A stretch of DNA of 64,000 nucleotides. Source: Gymnorhina tibicen. Taxonomy: Eukaryota; Chordata; Aves; Passeriformes; Artamidae. Below, one piece after another: positions 11,627 to 22,185 of the stretch. Numbering within the stretch: the stretch's first letter is position 1; every line of letters begins with the position of its first letter. Where the stretch lies: contig VXAZ01000602.1 in NCBI GenBank assembly GCA_013399875.1, positions 866,153 to 930,152 on the forward strand, written 5' to 3'. Below the pieces are notes generated by a model. It was given only the letters and a program-made list of their open reading frames with translations, searched no databases and had not been told where the DNA came from. The position numbers were made by a program, and so were the translations under genes.

Positions 11627-14600
11627 GTAAGTGACAGTGATACCTAACACACAGATGTGGCCAGAGAGGCTTCCCTGGGTGTCTCTTCTGTAGAGGGCAA
11701 CCCCAGTTTTACTCACTGCCAGACTGGCCCAAACTGGGTTGCACAGCCCAGTGGTGGCACATGTCCAGTTCCTGCTGCAGTTGACACAACCATCACCCTT
11801 GGGGACCCCGATTTCATAGAGTCATTGAATCATGGAATGGTTTGTGTTGGAAGGGACCTTAAAGACCATCTAGTTCCAACCCTCTTGCCATGGGGTTTCA
11901 AGGATTTTTTCCAAGGGTTTGCTTCAGCCAGGGGAATGCTCATGATTTTGGTGTCCATTCTCTAAACATCATATGGCAAATTTTCAAGTGAAAGCTACAG
12001 CTATCGTGCCCAGATTGGCCCAGAGGATATTTTACAGAGGGAGTATCTGTAGGGTTAGTGTAACAAAACAGGTTTGAGTAGTGGGTTCCAGCCCATTAGG
12101 AAGCTTTACCTAATGCTTAAACCCAACCCTTACTCAAGCCTTGGCCTTTACAGCTGCTGAGCCACCTTCTCCTGCAGTGAAATTACTGCACTGTAGGAAG
12201 GAGGCTGAAATTTCTGCAGCTAACAACAAAATCCCAGCATGAACAGGGGCTGTGGCTTCCCTGCCTGGCCAGCCAGCCACTGCTGGCATGTAATTCCCTC
12301 CAGAAGGATTTCATCCACCAACCTGGTGCTTGAAATAAGGGCAATTGTTTCACCTCTTCCACATGACCATTCTCTCAGCTGATGGGAAGTCTTGGAACCC
12401 AACCATGAAACATGCAAAGCTGAAGTTGGATTCCCCTTCCCCAGAGGACTTCTTGCCTTGTTGTTCCTTCTGAACAAAAGAGCTGAGCAGCCAAGCTGAA
12501 AGCAGTGCCCTTTACCAGGGAGGGGAACTGCAGCTCACAAGGTGTTGGGAAATCAGGGAGCGGAGAACAACGCTGCTGGCAAGGCAGAGAATTCCTCAAT
12601 TGCAGTATTAATTACCTGAAACACCACTTAGAGAACCACTCTGCCCTTCTGCTCACTTCTGGGCAACAACTTCTAGTTGCTAAGACATGAAGAAGGAAAA
12701 AAAAATCTCCGAAAAGTTTGCCTCACCAGAAAGCCGAGACGTTTCTTTCCTCTTTGCTCTTGTCGATTTAGATCAGTCATAGCACCCGGGTGACACGATT
12801 TCAGAGCTCAGGCGAAGGCAGAGTGTGAGCACAGCTGCATTTATCTTTCATACAAAGCCTTGGAACTAATGTTAAATTGATGCCAAGTCAGCTTTAGGAA
12901 ACAAACATCATTAGTAAAAGTAAAGAGGAATTAAGTAGCATCTTGATAAAAGCACATTTTGCCTTCTTTATATGGAGAAAAGTGAGAACTGGGAAAAACA
13001 GTCTCCAGCTCCACGTTAAGACATGAGACTGGTAAATTGTTTGTAAGTGTGCTTGTGACGGGTGTTCCTAAAAGCTGTTTGCAAAAGAGACTAAGTACAG
13101 ATCTTAAAAACAAGTTGGCCCAACCCTTTACGTCTTCTGCAAAATCAGTCTCCGGTGTCTCCCCCGCAGAGCAGAGCTCACCTCACGGAGTCTGCACGGA
13201 GACAAGGCTCCTTGGCTCTAACTTTCATAAGAGGAACCGCAGTTTCCCATGCATACAGTTGATTTAGAGATTACTGAAAGGTTACGTGTCTAAATCCAGA
13301 GGAGATGAGCTCATACCTATATGTAATAGGGACCAAATCATTGTCTAAGACAGGAGGATATTTGCATCCTGTTTCAAAGGGACGTGAGAGCTTCCGTCCT
13401 GTTTTTGCCCTCTGCAACACCTTTGCAGTCTACTGGCTCCATAGCATTCTCCACTATTTCTGGCCATTTCTTGGCACAGTTTCTCAGAGGGACACGCTGG
13501 GACTAATCCTTATTTTTCCTGCCTGGCTTAGACAAAGGCACCAACACTCGCATATTTTGTGCTCCTGAAAGAGCAGCGTGAGGGGTCTCAGCCTCTTCCA
13601 CAGTCCCCAGTTTAATTTGGGCTTCAGAGAAATGCAAATACTGTAGTGCTAGCAGGATCGAGCCCTGGTTCAAACCCCCATGGAATCAGTGACAAAAATG
13701 ACTGATTTTAGGAGACTTTGGTCCAGGGTGTGGGTAGGGGCAGGAGTTTGGATTTTGCCCTTTGGTGTTCAAGCTGCTCCCTGCAAAACCAAGCGAACGA
13801 CAGTGCGGTGACAACTGACACGTGCAAAGGAGCTCAAACAAGACCCTTCCTATTGAACCCTCCCCGTGGCAACACACGCCAATCTGTGTGTCTATAAAAA
13901 CCCCCCTCACATGCCTGTGCGGGGCCCCAGCGAGCAGCAGATGTCCCACTGCCAGCACGGAGAGCCCGTGCGGTCCCCGGGCTGCCGCCGCATCCCCAGC
14001 GGCAAACGTGCCCCGGCTTCCCTCGTCTCCTGCTTCCCTCCTCTCCCGCATTCCTTTGGGCACGCAAAACCCGAGCTGCTCCCATCCAGCATCACAGGAA
14101 GCACAAGCACCTCTCCCTTTGCAGGAGGGGGATCTCATCCCCTCTGAGCAGGGGCACCCCATTTCAGGGGCATCTCTACACTTTCATGCCCTCTTTCCCT
14201 GCATGTTCGAGCATCCTCTTTTCAAAGCCATTCCCTCGGCTCTTGCCTTTCTGGAGATTAAAAGCCCGAGCCGAGCAGGGTTTGCAGCCCCATGGGGAGG
14301 AGCAGCGCCGCGGCTCCACCGAAGGAGGTGTCACCGCACATAGCGGTGCACAGCAGGCGATGCAAACCGACAGGACGGTAAACAAGGGGGGAGAAAAAGC
14401 CAGGCAGAAAGCAAAAACCAGATTGCCTTAATGTTTTTTGATGTGCTGTCATTTTATTACCAGTATCAGGAGACATATGTAAATTCTACGTGGTACCTTA
14501 TGAGCTTCCTTTGAAATTTCAGAGCTAAAAAGTACACATTGTAAGAAAAAATATACTGTGGAGTTTTTCAGGAAGAGAACACTGTGTGTTTTGTTTGTCT

Positions 14601-17600
14601 TCGCATTAATTACCTACTATAGGAAAATTATCTCTGGAGATTATTAGAAGAAATAGAACAACCCACCCCCTATGTTTGGCATGTCTGACAAGTTCCTTCC
14701 AATGATATCACTGAAGCATTTTGGGAAAGCTCTTTGATTTAACTGGAATCATTATAAACAGCATGACCATAAAGTACAGGAAACAACATGCAGAAAAGGT
14801 GAGCCACAGGAAATTCTAAGCCTTTAGCCAGAGCACAAACAGACAGACAGAGATTTGGGGTGCCTTAATGTCCAGCAGCAGAGACTGACTTTGAATCTTT
14901 TTCTAATAATTGACTGTAAAAACTGACCCAAAAGCCAAAGTGCTGTTAATTCATACCACACATGTGGGGACACACCCAGGACAAGGGAACAGACTCTCAC
15001 CTCTCAACAGGCTTTGACCAGAGACCTTACACCCACCCACATCACTTGGGTTTGGCAGTTCCTGCAAGACGCTGTCTGAATAGCAATGCGACCGCCTGGA
15101 CTGGGTTCAGATCCGGCTGGAAAATGCCCCATCCGTGAAGGACACGTGCAGCGACGCTGCCGGTTTGGGAAGGGATGGGTTTCTCTCGCTGTTGCAGATC
15201 GATACAGGCAGAAGCTTCCCAGGCAGGGACTGTCTTTTTGGGTTTGTGTCTGCACCCTCCCTCCAAGGCCCGTGCGGGGCGCGCAGAGCGATGCTGGTGT
15301 GGCACCCCCAGCCCCGTCCCTCCCGCAGCCGCTGGGAGCTCTGCCACCAGTTACCGGGGGAATCGTTGGGAAGCGACTCACTGATTCAGTGAGTCGGGAA
15401 CGCCACGGCCATCGACAGCAGAATGAGAAAGCAGCAGCTGTAACATCTGCCCGTTTCTGGCGGGGAAACGGGCGCCGCTCGCCGTGCGTGTCAGCCAGGA
15501 GGATGCACCCGGAGAGACCGCGGCGCTCACGGCACCGCAGAGGCCCAGATGGCGTTTTCTGCTCTCCACTCACTCAGCCCTGGGGTGCCCGCGGCCTCCC
15601 AGTCTGCTGTGGGGTTTCCATGCCACTGTGACAGCAGCCTCTGCCTCTCACTCGCCTTGGGATCCCCCCGGCCTGGCACCCCCTGCCCTGCCAGGGCTCC
15701 CCTCCGTGCCCTCGCCTTTCCCCAGCTTCAGGGTGATCCTGTTTTCCACAGCAGTATTCAGCACCTTATCTCCCCTTCTTCCTCTCTCTACAGCAATAAA
15801 ATTCGGTTCCTCACTCTGCTTTTCAGGAACCCCTGCCAGCTTTTACCCCTTTGGTTTTTACAATACAGACATCTCTCTTCTCATGCTTGTTTATTTTTTC
15901 TCGGCCCTTTTGTTCCCTCCCTGCCGCTTCCCTGTCGATTGCTGCTCTGTCTTGTTGCGACCCGACTTTGAAAGCTGGCTTGAAGTGGTGTTTTAATATT
16001 TTTGTGGGGGATTTTATAGCCCACGCTGGTGAATGGAGTGAAGCATACAGAATTTTAAATGACTACTTTGCTGTCAGGAAACTAAACACAAACATCTAAG
16101 ACACACTTGTTAAAATTCCTTCCTTAGAAATCTGAAAGGTTTCGATGTCCTTAATACCCAGAAAAAGAAAAAGGGGTTATTAGCTGTGCTTGCTGGCAAC
16201 ATGGATGCTGCTGACTTCAAGAGCTGTAATTTGCTCACCTTGTGTGTGCACCACGGAACAGATCCGTCTGCTCCAGCTGTCCCAAACGTTGTAGGGTTCA
16301 TAGCCAGCTCATGAATTTTTCACTGCTGCTCCCTGCGTGATGCTGGGTCTTACTGTCACTTACCTCAGGCTTTGCCAGAAATATTCTGCACACGGTGCCA
16401 TCAGAAAATGCCAATAACGCTGGACTTCCTGGGAGAAAGCTCAAAAGATTGAAGCCACTCAGTTGAGAGTCTCTGTCACACTGACCCCCTCGTGGCCTCG
16501 CTGTCCCAAAAACATGCTCAGAAATGCAGAATAGGTGATAATTCTAGCAAAAAGGAATAAAAAAATAATAGTAAGTTAGATTAGGGAAAATTTCTTCACT
16601 GAAAGGGTTATAAAGCACGGGAACAGGCGTCCCTGAGTATGTTCGAAAAACACGTGGATGTGGCACTCAAGGACATGGTTTAGTGCTAAGTATGGTGGAG
16701 GTGCTGGTTTCACAGTTGGATTTGATGATCTTAAAGGTCTTTTTCAACCTGGTTCTATTAAATCATTCTTCTTAACAATTTTAGGAGAAAAACAGGGGTT
16801 TTGAGACTCTAATCTCCACACTTGCACCCGAGGAGGCATCCAAAATGATTACTGTCTCTTCCGTTCCTACCTGTCTCCCTCCAGGCATCGTCCGTGCCTC
16901 CAGCGTGTTCCCCATCCTAAGCACAATTTTGCTGTTGCTGGGAGGACTCTGTGTTGGAGCAGGAAGGATTTACAACAGCAAAAACAACATTATTCTCAGC
17001 GCTGGGATTCTCTTTGTTGCAGCAGGTATGTTCTGTTTAAATTGAGTTCTTAAGAAGTGCTGCCTTTTTCAACTGGAAAGGACTGTGGAAAAGCTCCTTG
17101 GCAGTGCTTTCCCTGCACCCCTTTCCTGGACTGAGGGCATTAACAACACAACACCAGGCAAATTTCTCAAGACAAAATTATGCTCTTGAAGCCCTACAAT
17201 AAGCATATTCTAGAAAAGCTTTTGGTTTTCCTGCAGAAGGAAGTGAAATTCAGTAACAAGCATGTTTTACACTATTTAAAACGCATTGAACATTAGATGA
17301 ATCAGGCATCTCTTATACCTAGGGCCTTTTCTTTTTAATATGAAGGCAGAAAACATTCACCTTTGATAGGTGAACCCGTTTTTCACACTAGAAACATCTG
17401 AGAGAGTCAGCCCCATTAATAGCTGTTAATAGCGCTCCCTGAAGCCTGGATTAAGCATGCTGCATTTAGATGAAAATTCAGCAAGGTGGAAGAGAACTTA
17501 TCATGATCAAGGTGAACAGCCATAGCCCTGAGCTCCAAATGTATTTTTATCATTCTTCTGGATGTTAGAATCCCACTAACAATATTAGTGAGCTCCCATA

Positions 17601-18387
17601 TGCTTCTTCTTTCCCACTGTGGCAGTGAAGAGATGGGAAAAAGTCCTGATGAGTATTTTGGGATCCACGTGTTGATCTATTGGTTGTTTTTCAGGAATAA
17701 ATGAAACCTTGAGATAAATGAAAGAGTAAATAAATATAATAAAATTTCCTTGTCCCAGTCTTAGAACCATTCAGGTCCAGAAAGTAACGTGGCTTGAATT
17801 TTATCTCCCCAGCCACATAACCACTGATTTATGTTTTTCTTCCTCTAGGTCTAAGTAACATCATAGGGATCATTGTTTACATATCGAGCAATGCAGGTGA
17901 CCCAAGTGACAAGCGAGATGAGGACAAAAAGAACCATTACAACTATGGTTGGTCTTTTTATTTTGGAGCCTTGTCTTTTATTGTGGCCGAAACCATAGGT
18001 GTTCTGGCTGTGAACATTTATATTGAGAAGAACAAAGAGCTGAGGTTTAAGACCAAGAGGGAATTCCTTAAGACTTCTTCCAGTTCTCCTTATGCCAGGA
18101 TGCCAAGCTATAGGTACAGGAGGCGGAGGTCCAGATCCAGCTCCCGATCCACGGAGCCTTCTCCATCCAGGGACATTTCTCCAGTTGGCATGAAGATAGC
18201 AGGCACCATCCCCATGAACGAAATTTCCATGTACACCCTTTCCAGGGAGCCTTTGAAGGTTACCACGGCTGCCAGCTACAACGCAGACCAAGAAGCCAGT
18301 TTCCTGCAGGTCCACAACTTCCTCCAGAAGGAATTTAAGGAAGGACTCCACGTGAACATGGTCAACAGGAGAACGACGCCTGTTTGA
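11543..18387 (+). CDS. CACNG4: CACNG4, TARP gamma-4 (3' three coding exons; exons 11543-11626, 16885-17025, 17849-18387)
   Basis: CACNG4 encodes a four-pass membrane protein of the claudin-like calcium-channel gamma family. Family knowledge: gamma-4 is a type I TARP that binds AMPA-type glutamate receptors, promotes their surface delivery and slows their gating. The window supplies 764 coding bases (about 254 residues), with codons split across every junction in the family's usual phase 1. Seen here are the loop ending in HDSSEYLLR, membrane segments 2-4 and a long cytoplasmic tail ending in the class I PDZ ligand TTPV. The [15 protein letters not shown] block and the RRTTPV end point to gamma-4 rather than gamma-2 or gamma-3; gamma-8 shares the PDZ ending but has a much longer tail. 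The exon carrying the start codon and membrane segment 1 is outside the window. No frameshift or missing splice site is seen. Identification rests on remembered family sequences, not on a search. Confidence 0.95.
11812..11905 (-). mobile_element. CR1 LINE 3' fragment, minus orientation
   Basis: The fragment begins with the reverse-complement tail 'catagagtcattgaatcatg', then 'gaatggtttgtgttggaag', 'gaccttaaagaccatctag' and 'ttccaaccctcttgccatgg'. About 90 bp are recognisable before similarity fades. It lies 186 bp downstream of CACNG4 exon 2. Confidence 0.85.
13880..14400. other. CpG-rich patch in CACNG4 intron 2 (first)
   Basis: By eye this stretch is clearly richer in G+C and CpG than the surrounding intron (for example gtgcggtccccgggctgccg and gcagcgccgcggctccaccg). 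Open frames of 80-170 codons exist on both strands, as expected for G+C-rich DNA, and none shows a known domain. It could be a CpG island with regulatory or promoter activity. No core promoter element is clear. Confidence 0.45.
15374..15396. repeat. Perfect inverted repeat, 11-bp arms with one central base
   Basis: The left arm is cgactcactga and the right arm tcagtgagtcg, separated by a single t. The near-gap-free symmetry suggests a site for a dimeric DNA-binding protein. The half-sites (gactca / tgagtc) resemble AP-1-type elements, although the base before gactca is c, not the t of the consensus. Confidence 0.75.
15449..15473. repeat. Inverted repeat, 9-bp arms with 7-base loop
   Basis: The arms gcccgtttc and gaaacgggc are perfect reverse complements around the loop tggcggg. 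G-T pairs could extend the stem on both sides in RNA. It lies 53 bp after the previous inverted repeat, inside the CpG-rich patch. Confidence 0.75.
16571..16775 (+). mobile_element. CR1 LINE 3' fragment, plus orientation, diverged
   Basis: CR1-like wording is recognisable in forward order: 'gattagggaaaatttcttc', 'actgaaagggtta', 'acgtggatgtggcactcaag', 'gacatggtttagtgctaag', 'ggatttgatgatcttaaag' and 'gtctttttcaacctggttct'. It is more diverged than the copy at 9646. It ends only about 110 bp before the CACNG4 exon 3 acceptor. Confidence 0.8.
16885..17025 (+). CDS. CACNG4: CACNG4 coding exon 3
   Basis: This 141-base exon, the size usual for the family, has a pyrimidine-rich acceptor ending ctccag and donor gtatgt. 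It encodes [20 protein letters not shown], then [20 protein letters not shown] and ILFVAAG. This covers membrane segment 2 and the short intracellular link into membrane segment 3. It enters and leaves in phase 1, so skipping it would keep the frame but remove a membrane segment. Confidence 0.96.
17026..17848 (+). other. CACNG4: CACNG4 intron 3
   Basis: The intron is 823 bp, with donor gtatgt and acceptor tttttcttcctctag. It is A+T-rich. I see no repeat, RNA gene or exon inside it. Confidence 0.9.
17849..18387 (+). CDS. CACNG4: CACNG4 last coding exon (C-terminus)
   Basis: 539 bases including stop TGA at 18385-18387. It begins with the end of membrane segment 3 ([15 protein letters not shown]), then the conserved loop [20 protein letters not shown], then membrane segment 4 ([20 protein letters not shown]). 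The cytoplasmic tail starts with [17 protein letters not shown]. An arginine/serine block follows ([20 protein letters not shown]), which matches the region phosphorylated by CaMKII/PKC in type I TARPs. The tail then has the TARP-conserved [17 protein letters not shown] and ends in RRTTPV, a class I PDZ ligand that binds PSD-95-type proteins. A 191-codon frame on the opposite strand is only a mirror of this exon. Confidence 0.97.
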
Positions 18388-19144
18388 AGCACCTTCCTTC
18401 CTCGTGCTTTTTGAAGAGATGTCCAAACAGAATGGATCTGTCAGGAGCGACGTTAAAATACCCTCTCACCTCTTTAATTGTGGCATGTGTTGAGGTAGCA
18501 AGTGGAGATCCTCTGGACCAACATAAAGATATTTACACGCTCGTAGCTTTTTTTGAAGCTATTTGGAGTTTGTTTATTTCCGTTCTTGGTGTCACAAGAT
18601 GAAGGCAATTCATGTTCCTGCACTTTCGTAGTGTGTACACAGTCTTGGAGAAACCGCAAAGGACTGGCCACCAGTGTGTTTTAAAGGATTACAGAAAAAT
18701 TATTGTACAATTTTTTTTTTCTAATATTGAGATCCCTTGATACAAACTTGCAAATATAATTTATAACCAAGCCCAAGGATGAATATGAACTACTCATCAA
18801 GTGAGCCACTTTCCTTTGACACGGCGTAAGCTTTGCCTCTTTCAAAAAAAAAAGAAAAAAAGAAAAAAAAAGAAAATATTTTTGAAGGCAACACTTTCTA
18901 AAACTGACCTGTGCCACTGAAACCGTAGAGCACCCACGTACTGAGCATTACAGACTCCCTGATGGGGTGGGAAGGGGGTCTCCCATTCCTGCGGTAAGGC
19001 ATCCCTTGGGGCAATGCAGGCCGAGGAGCAGAGGGTGGGTGCATCTTGAAACACCTAGAAAGGGAAAAGATTAAAGTAGGTGGGACTTGAGCATATTTGC
19101 AAATATCATTTCTTGCCTAACGTTTAGAAAACTTGAATTCTCAT

Positions 19145-19415
19145 TTCGACGAGCCCTAGTGCCTGATCCGGCAAGGTGCTGAGTGCTGGCTGTCAGGAGC
19201 CCCTGGAGACTTCCTAGAGCGAGGCGAGGAGCAGGGCTGAGCCGGGGCGGCCGCGGAGCCGCCGCTCCCCTGCGACCGCATCCCTATTTCCTTACTGCTT
19301 CACAAGTGCAACACTAACGCCACTGGAAACGAAGATCTCTGAGCAACGTGCGTCAGCCGACGAGAAGCTCACGCGCCCGGACTGGCGAAATCCCCGCAGC
19401 AACGGGAGCCGAGTG
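19145..19415. other. CpG-rich patch within the CACNG4 3' UTR
   Basis: An island of CpG-dense sequence (gccggggcggccgcggagcc, gctcacgcgcccggactgg) is set in A+T-rich surroundings. It includes a hairpin at 19246-19263 with arms ggcggc and gccgcc around the loop cgcgga. No reading frame of interest is present. It could be a structured UTR element or a separate regulatory island. Confidence 0.5.
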
Positions 19416-20681
19416 TTAACAGAGCAGATGACAACTTTGTATTTTTTAAAACAGAAGAACAAAACAAACAAACAAACAAAAAAATCACCGTTTATGAGAT
19501 ATTTATTAAACTCTTTTTATTATGAATTAAGTGCCGCATGGTGCAAGGTATAGTTGCTTTTAGATGGAAATGGTGGTTCGACCTAATTTAATTTATTTTG
19601 TAACGATGCCTCTACTTACGTGCAGAGAGCCCACAGCAAACTCTATGCATCACGTAAGGAGGGAACTAATTTGTACCGTTTGCTTCTGTATGTTTCTAAA
19701 AGAGTCTGAAATATTATTTTTTTTCTTATAAATTCCTGATTTCAGTTTTTACACTTAGGCTTGGATCTCAAAGCTCGAGGGCCTGACTCAAAGGTGATTT
19801 AATTTAGTATCAACTCATGCTGATTCTAGTGACCACTCGACCAAGCCATATGAGAATGAGGTGCCCGATTCCCCTCAGATGAATTAGATGCAGTGAGAGA
19901 GGAGCATCTAATTCCTGTATATTCCTTTGAATATCCCCATCATCTTTGCCCAGAAAATCTTTGCTAGCAGAAGACTAGACAAGTAGTGACAAGAAAAAAT
20001 CCATAATTTGGAAAGTTTGGGTCACTGGTAGTGGGAGAACTCAGCCAAACTGTTAAAACCTCTTTAGTCTTAATTTATCCTATGATGGCCCTGGCGCCAG
20101 AGACTCAGTGGTGGTTTGGATACGAGGCTTTCAGCTAGTGGAACCAAGTCCTCCAGGGAAATCCCGGAGAAGCTGCCTTAACATCCCAAAAAGCAAGTTG
20201 AACCCCCTCTCCCCCCAGATAAACCCTGCTCAAGCCTCTCTCCTTGCAAGAACCAAGACACAATTCTCAATTTTAAGCAAGAGTCTTCCCCTAGTCACTG
20301 TTAAGCTCTGCCTGGCCCTCAGCCTGGCAGAGCCACATCATTATTTTGGCAGAGGTGGGTTGGAGCCTTCATCCCTGCTCATTAAGAGTTTCCATTCAGG
20401 TTAAAACTCTGCTGGGATCCTTTTTTCAAACCTCTGAACTCTGAGAGCTAAAGCGAATGGAGCGATGGGAACTATTTAAAAGTAGAAAATGTTGTGCTAC
20501 TTTCTGTATCAACACACTATGGAGAAAGATGTTACACGAGCTTTTTAAAAAAAAAATCAAACAGAGGCAGAAAATAAAACTTTTTTACCTACTTTTCGGC
20601 TAGGACAACATAAAAGGGTTCTAAAATTATTAAAGTTCTTGATGAAAGGTTTTTTTTACAAGAATCTTTATGCTTTCAAAC

Positions 20682-20940
20682 AATAAATTATTTCCTACTT
20701 TTTGAGACTTCGTAATATTAAAATACTTTGATTAGCTATGATAGAAGTAGAAGTTTGCAATGAAAAAAACCAACCTTCTGTCTCATTAGTGTGTCATACT
20801 AAGTGCTAATTAATTTACATCTAATTATAGTCAATGTATTTTTCAAGTGCAATTTCCCAGAACTATTTGTTTCCCACTGTGTTAATAAACTAATAGTTAG
20901 AACTAAGTCCTCATCTGTGTTTACTGTAATTAAGAATAAA
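20682..20940 (+). terminator. CACNG4: Cluster of possible proximal poly(A) signals for CACNG4
   Basis: AATAAA occurs at 20682-20687, 20884-20889 and 20935-20940. None has as clear a GT-rich downstream element as the signal at 22158, so these are candidates for shorter transcript ends only. Confidence 0.3.
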
Positions 20941-22157
20941 ACCATTCCCTTTAAAACCAGGAGTTAGATATAGGCTGTTTCTCTAAACTCATGTACCTTG
21001 AACTGGAAGTGGACAGTGTGAGGTTTGCTCCGCGCGTGGGTTTTGTTCTTTTAGTCGTCGTTCTCCAGTGAATGTGCTTCAAACCACCCATCTGATTCCA
21101 GCCAAAGTCCAAGGTTTTTCTTCAGCCCAGCTCAGACCTGCAGAGGCACGTGCAGTATTTTTGGCAAAAAAAGTCTTGCTGAGCGTTTTGGGATGTTGCT
21201 CTTTGCCAGAGCCTCCTCCCCCAGGGCAGGGCTGAGTCCAGCACCCCTCCAAGGGCGATGCCCTGTTTTGGTCCAAGCTGGAGCATCTGCTCCTTCTCCA
21301 GCAGGCACCTTCAAGAAATGGAGCTGGAGTCGGGATCAGGGGCTGCTCATGGGGTCTGGACAGGGAACAAAGGCATGGGGAGATATCAGGGACCAGAGCT
21401 TTTGTCCTGTGAGACAACAAGGGCTGCGACTGAAAACTCAGCAGTTCAGTTGCAGTGCAGTAAATTGTTCAACCAAAGCCAAAACCAAAAAAAATTCATT
21501 TGACAATTCCAGTTAAAAAAAAAAATCCTCAAAAACCCAGTCCTTTCCCATGGAAAACTTTGATTCTGACAAAACTGAAAAATTTGCAGCATTCCTGCCC
21601 GTGAACAGTCTCGCTCCATGGCTGATCTATCTGAACAGAGTCAGATTGTGCTCAGACTTTGAAACCACTCAGTGATAGTTTAAAAGAAAATCATCTGTTC
21701 TTCCACATCTCTCTGGTTTCCCTGGATAGCATCGAACAAATGAGCCCCATTTCCCAGCAAGGCCTGCAGACACCATAAAACCATATCATTAACAATAATC
21801 AGTCTTTTGGTATATAACATACTGTAGCAGCAGAACTAAAAAAAAAATAAATGCTATTGGATCGGATTTGATTTTCCAAGAAACAAAGTTTCAGGTATGC
21901 CATGAGCTCTCTCTTCCTCATTTCTCATACACAATAGGAGTAAAAGGAGAAATCACTTCAGCTGCCCAGACATCTAACAATAAACTATTTTTCTATTTCC
22001 TTTTCTCTCTGTATGGATCACATATCCACAAGGGCTAATATATCACGTCCCTTGAGGCTACATTTCTGTCTGCAGTTCTAAAGTGTTATTTCCACTGTGC
22101 TTCAGTTCTGCTGGTATAATCACAACCATGTATAATGTACTTAATCCTTACTTTTTA

Positions 22158-22163
22158 AATAAA
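22158..22163 (+). terminator. CACNG4: Probable main CACNG4 poly(A) signal
   Basis: AATAAA in the context ttttaaataaaccatttt. Two TGTA motifs lie 20-40 bases upstream, and the GT-rich block ttggttttgtgtgg lies about 20 bases downstream. This is a textbook cleavage-site arrangement. It is followed by unremarkable intergenic sequence. Confidence 0.55.
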
Positions 22164-22185
22164 CCATTTTAAATGTATTTGGTTT

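Larger units (their letters stand above)
15060..15610. other. CpG-rich patch in CACNG4 intron 2 (second), CpG-island-like
   Basis: CpG dinucleotides are dense through this stretch (for example gcagcgacgctgccgg, ggggcgcgcagagcg, cgggcgccgctcgccgtgcg and gagaccgcggcgctcacgg). It contains two strong inverted repeats, at 15374-15396 and 15449-15473. Long antiparallel open frames (181 and 189 codons) overlap each other and look like by-products of composition. An intronic enhancer or alternative promoter is possible; coding is not supported. Confidence 0.5.
11627..16884 (+). other. CACNG4: CACNG4 intron 2
   Basis: This 5.3 kb intron runs from donor gtaagtg to acceptor ctgtctccctccag. It holds two CR1 fragments (11812-11905 and about 16571-16775) and two CpG-rich patches (about 13880-14400 and 15060-15610). 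The long overlapping open frames on both strands in those patches reflect their high G+C content rather than coding. No other exon is supported. Confidence 0.85.
18388..22185 (+). other. CACNG4: CACNG4 3' UTR (inferred extent)
   Basis: The stretch after the stop codon is mostly A+T-rich. It has an A-rich run at 18844-18878, a CpG-rich patch at about 19145-19415 and an (AAAC)n run near 19458-19482. Several poly(A) signals occur (20682, 20884, 20935). The most convincing is AATAAA at 22158-22163, preceded by two TGTA motifs and followed by a GT-rich stretch. The 3' end near 22185 is therefore inferred, and shorter forms are possible. Confidence 0.5.

Noticed and set aside
13686..15996. Many overlapping frames of 80-190 codons on both strands in CACNG4 intron 2
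   Set aside because: Mutually overlapping frames on both strands are expected in G+C-rich DNA where stop codons are scarce; none has family features.
17851..18426. 191-codon open frame on the minus strand
   Set aside because: It lies exactly opposite the last CACNG4 coding exon and reflects the composition of that exon; no domain or splice context of its own.
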